The translations under genes and the position numbers were made by a program. From the NCBI GenBank assembly GCA_015904055.1, contig JABMDE010000052.1, forward strand, positions 1 to 8,190: a DNA stretch of 8,190 bases, written 5' to 3'. Below the pieces are notes generated by a model. That model was not told where the DNA came from. It worked only from the letters and a program-made list of their open reading frames with translations, and did no database searches. Positions 6,921-8,190 of this stretch are shown here, in pieces (the stretch's first letter is position 1; the number at the start of each line of letters is the position of its first letter). This stretch comes from Nitrospira sp. (GTDB taxonomy: Bacteria; Nitrospirota; Nitrospiria; Nitrospirales; Nitrospiraceae).

Positions 6921-8190
6921 ATGGCGCGTAGTGTGGCCAGACCTTCTCTTGCCGATATGTTAGTCAGCCAGGGGGTTGTTCCAAAACGGACGGTTGAGGA
7001 CACGCTCCACCGGCTGGCTGGAGCGTCGGCTACGCTGGGGCAGGTCCTGGTGGAGAAGGGACTCCTCTCGGAGGATCAACTCGCCCGTACGCTGGCCGCT
7101 CAGTACGGACTTCCCTACGATCCGCTGACGAGTTTTCAAGTCGACCCCCGCTACTATGAGACGATTTCCGTCAAGTTGATGCAGCGATTTCCATTCATCC
7201 CCATTGCAGACCAAGACGGCGTGCTGACCATTGTTATTGCGGAACCACAGAATGTCTTGGGCCTCGACGAATTAGAGCTCTTGACTGGGAAGCGGCTGGA
7301 GCTGATCGTTAGTTCAAAAAGCGCCATTCTTGCGGCGTTAGACCGCAGCGCAGGGTCCAATCAGGCGCTGCGTGAGCTTGAAGCGGAGTACCGGTCGGTG
7401 CTGGTGAAGGAGGACGAGCGAGGTGCGGAGGTTCTCTCCATTGATCATGCCGGGGAAGATCAGAGCCCCGCTGTCAAGCTGCTTGATTCTATTCTGCTAA
7501 GCGCGATGCAGCGCCGCTCCAGCGATATTCATATCGAGGCGGCCGACCGGGCGACGAAAGTCAAGTTTCGCGTCGACGGCATCCTTATTCAGGCGATGGA
7601 GCCGCTCGATATCCGATTGCACGCTCCGTTGGTGTCTCGTCTGAAAGTCATGGCGGAGCTGGATATCGCCGAACGCCGGGTGCCTCAAGACGGCAGTTTT
7701 CGCATGCGGCTGGATCGAAAGGTCGTGGACTTTCGGGTCTCGATTTTGCCCAGTGTATTCGGTGAATCAGTGGTTATCAGAATTTTAGACCGGGAATCTA
7801 TTACGACCGGCGTATCGGCGTTGAAACTCGAGCGGCTAGGATTCAATCCGGAAGATTTGAAACGCTTCCGGAGGGCCATCACCCGCCCGTACGGCATGAT
7901 CTTGGTGACCGGGCCGACAGGAAGCGGAAAGACGACAACCTTGTATGCCGCGATTTCTGAAATGAACACGCTCGAAGACAAACTGATTACGATCGAAGAT
8001 CCAGTCGAATATCAGTTTTCTGGGGTGGTGCAGATTCCCGTCAATGAGAAAAAAGGATTGACCTTCGCGCGAGGACTCCGGTCCATCCTGCGGCATGACC
8101 CGGACAAGATCATGGTCGGAGAAATTCGGGATCCCGAAACGGCTCAGATTGCCATCCAGTCCGCTCTGACCGGCCATCTGGTCCTGACGA
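6921..8190 (+). CDS. gspE: GspE/PilB-type secretion ATPase with MshEN-like N-terminus (3' end beyond window)
   Basis: Predicted cytoplasmic hexameric ATPase that drives pseudopilus assembly with GspF. The 423 visible residues run off the right edge with an open frame. The N-terminal about 145 residues form a T2SSE_N/MshEN region containing two 24-residue repeats (9-32 and 38-61). Residues about 190-300 are the N2 domain (SSDIHIEA, FRVDGIL, ERRVPQDGSFRMRL, VSILPSVFGESVVIRIL). The ATPase core has Walker A GPTGSGKTT at 331-339 (K337), the Asp box with E359, D360 and E363, the His box with R384, R387, R391 and H392, and Walker B IMVGEIRD at 397-404 with E401. All catalytic motifs visible are intact. 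The sequence is cut at HLVLT, so the arm and any tetracysteine zinc site cannot be judged. ATG 6921 is the first start after the in-frame stop at 6885 and has GAGG 6 bases upstream. PilB or MshE are alternative names. Confidence 0.95.
   Translation, partial: MARSVARPSLADMLVSQGVVPKRTVEDTLHRLAGASATLGQVLVEKGLLSEDQLARTLAAQYGLPYDPLTSFQVDPRYYETISVKLMQRFPFIPIADQDGVLTIVIAEPQNVLGLDELELLTGKRLELIVSSKSAILAALDRSAGSNQALRELEAEYRSVLVKEDERGAEVLSIDHAGEDQSPAVKLLDSILLSAMQRRSSDIHIEAADRATKVKFRVDGILIQAMEPLDIRLHAPLVSRLKVMAELDIAERRVPQDGSFRMRLDRKVVDFRVSILPSVFGESVVIRILDRESITTGVSALKLERLGFNPEDLKRFRRAITRPYGMILVTGPTGSGKTTTLYAAISEMNTLEDKLITIEDPVEYQFSGVVQIPVNEKKGLTFARGLRSILRHDPDKIMVGEIRDPETAQIAIQSALTGHLVLT

Noticed and set aside
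6893..6931. 12-codon ORF (ATG 6893) overlapping the gspE start as a leader peptide
   Set aside because: The G-rich stretch upstream is too close to serve as a good ribosome binding site, and such short frames arise by chance.
1..8190. CRISPR arrays, tRNA or rRNA genes, insertion sequences, phage genes
   Set aside because: No spaced repeats, no cloverleaf-like or rRNA-like sequence, no transposase or terminal inverted repeats were seen. The genes form ordinary secretion and sugar-metabolism loci.

Overview
The window looks like a chromosomal stretch of a Gram-negative (diderm) bacterium. It carries an outer-membrane secretin, two lipoproteins with lipoboxes, prepilin-like proteins and a GspE-type ATPase. 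The moderately high GC content, the secretin built as TPR + secretin + cohesin-like tail, and the gene order are reminiscent of Nitrospirota (Nitrospira-like) or deltaproteobacterial genomes. That assignment is inference from family knowledge; no marker gene in the window proves it.

Layout, all on the + strand: (1) 1-100, a short leader. (2) 101-1396, a nucleotide-sugar 6-dehydrogenase of the TviB/WbpO type, which supplies a UDP-hexosaminuronic acid for surface polysaccharide. (3) 1397-1597, a 201-base gap with a plausible sigma-70 type promoter (about 1504-1531). (4) 1598-8190, a tightly packed type II secretion / type IV pilus-like operon. It holds a TPR-secretin-cohesin lipoprotein (GspD-like), two tandem paralogous pseudopilins, a lipoprotein with a long coiled coil and a C-terminal LysM domain, a GspF-type inner-membrane platform protein whose reading frame is broken, and a GspE/PilB-type ATPase that runs off the right edge. 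The secretin, first pseudopilin, second pseudopilin and LysM genes overlap at their stop/start junctions, suggesting translational coupling.

Together the genes give most of the core of a pilus-like secretion machine. GspE powers pseudopilus assembly on the GspF platform, the pseudopilins form the fibre, and the secretin is the outer-membrane exit. The LysM lipoprotein probably ties the machine to peptidoglycan. No GspC, GspL, GspM, GspN or prepilin peptidase gene is visible; they may lie outside the window.

The points most worth a second look are the GspF frameshift, which appears to be a small deletion whose size is not a multiple of three; a tandem pair of MshEN-like (c-di-GMP-binding type) motifs at the ATPase N-terminus; a 9-G homopolymer inside the LysM gene; and the fused domain architecture of the secretin.
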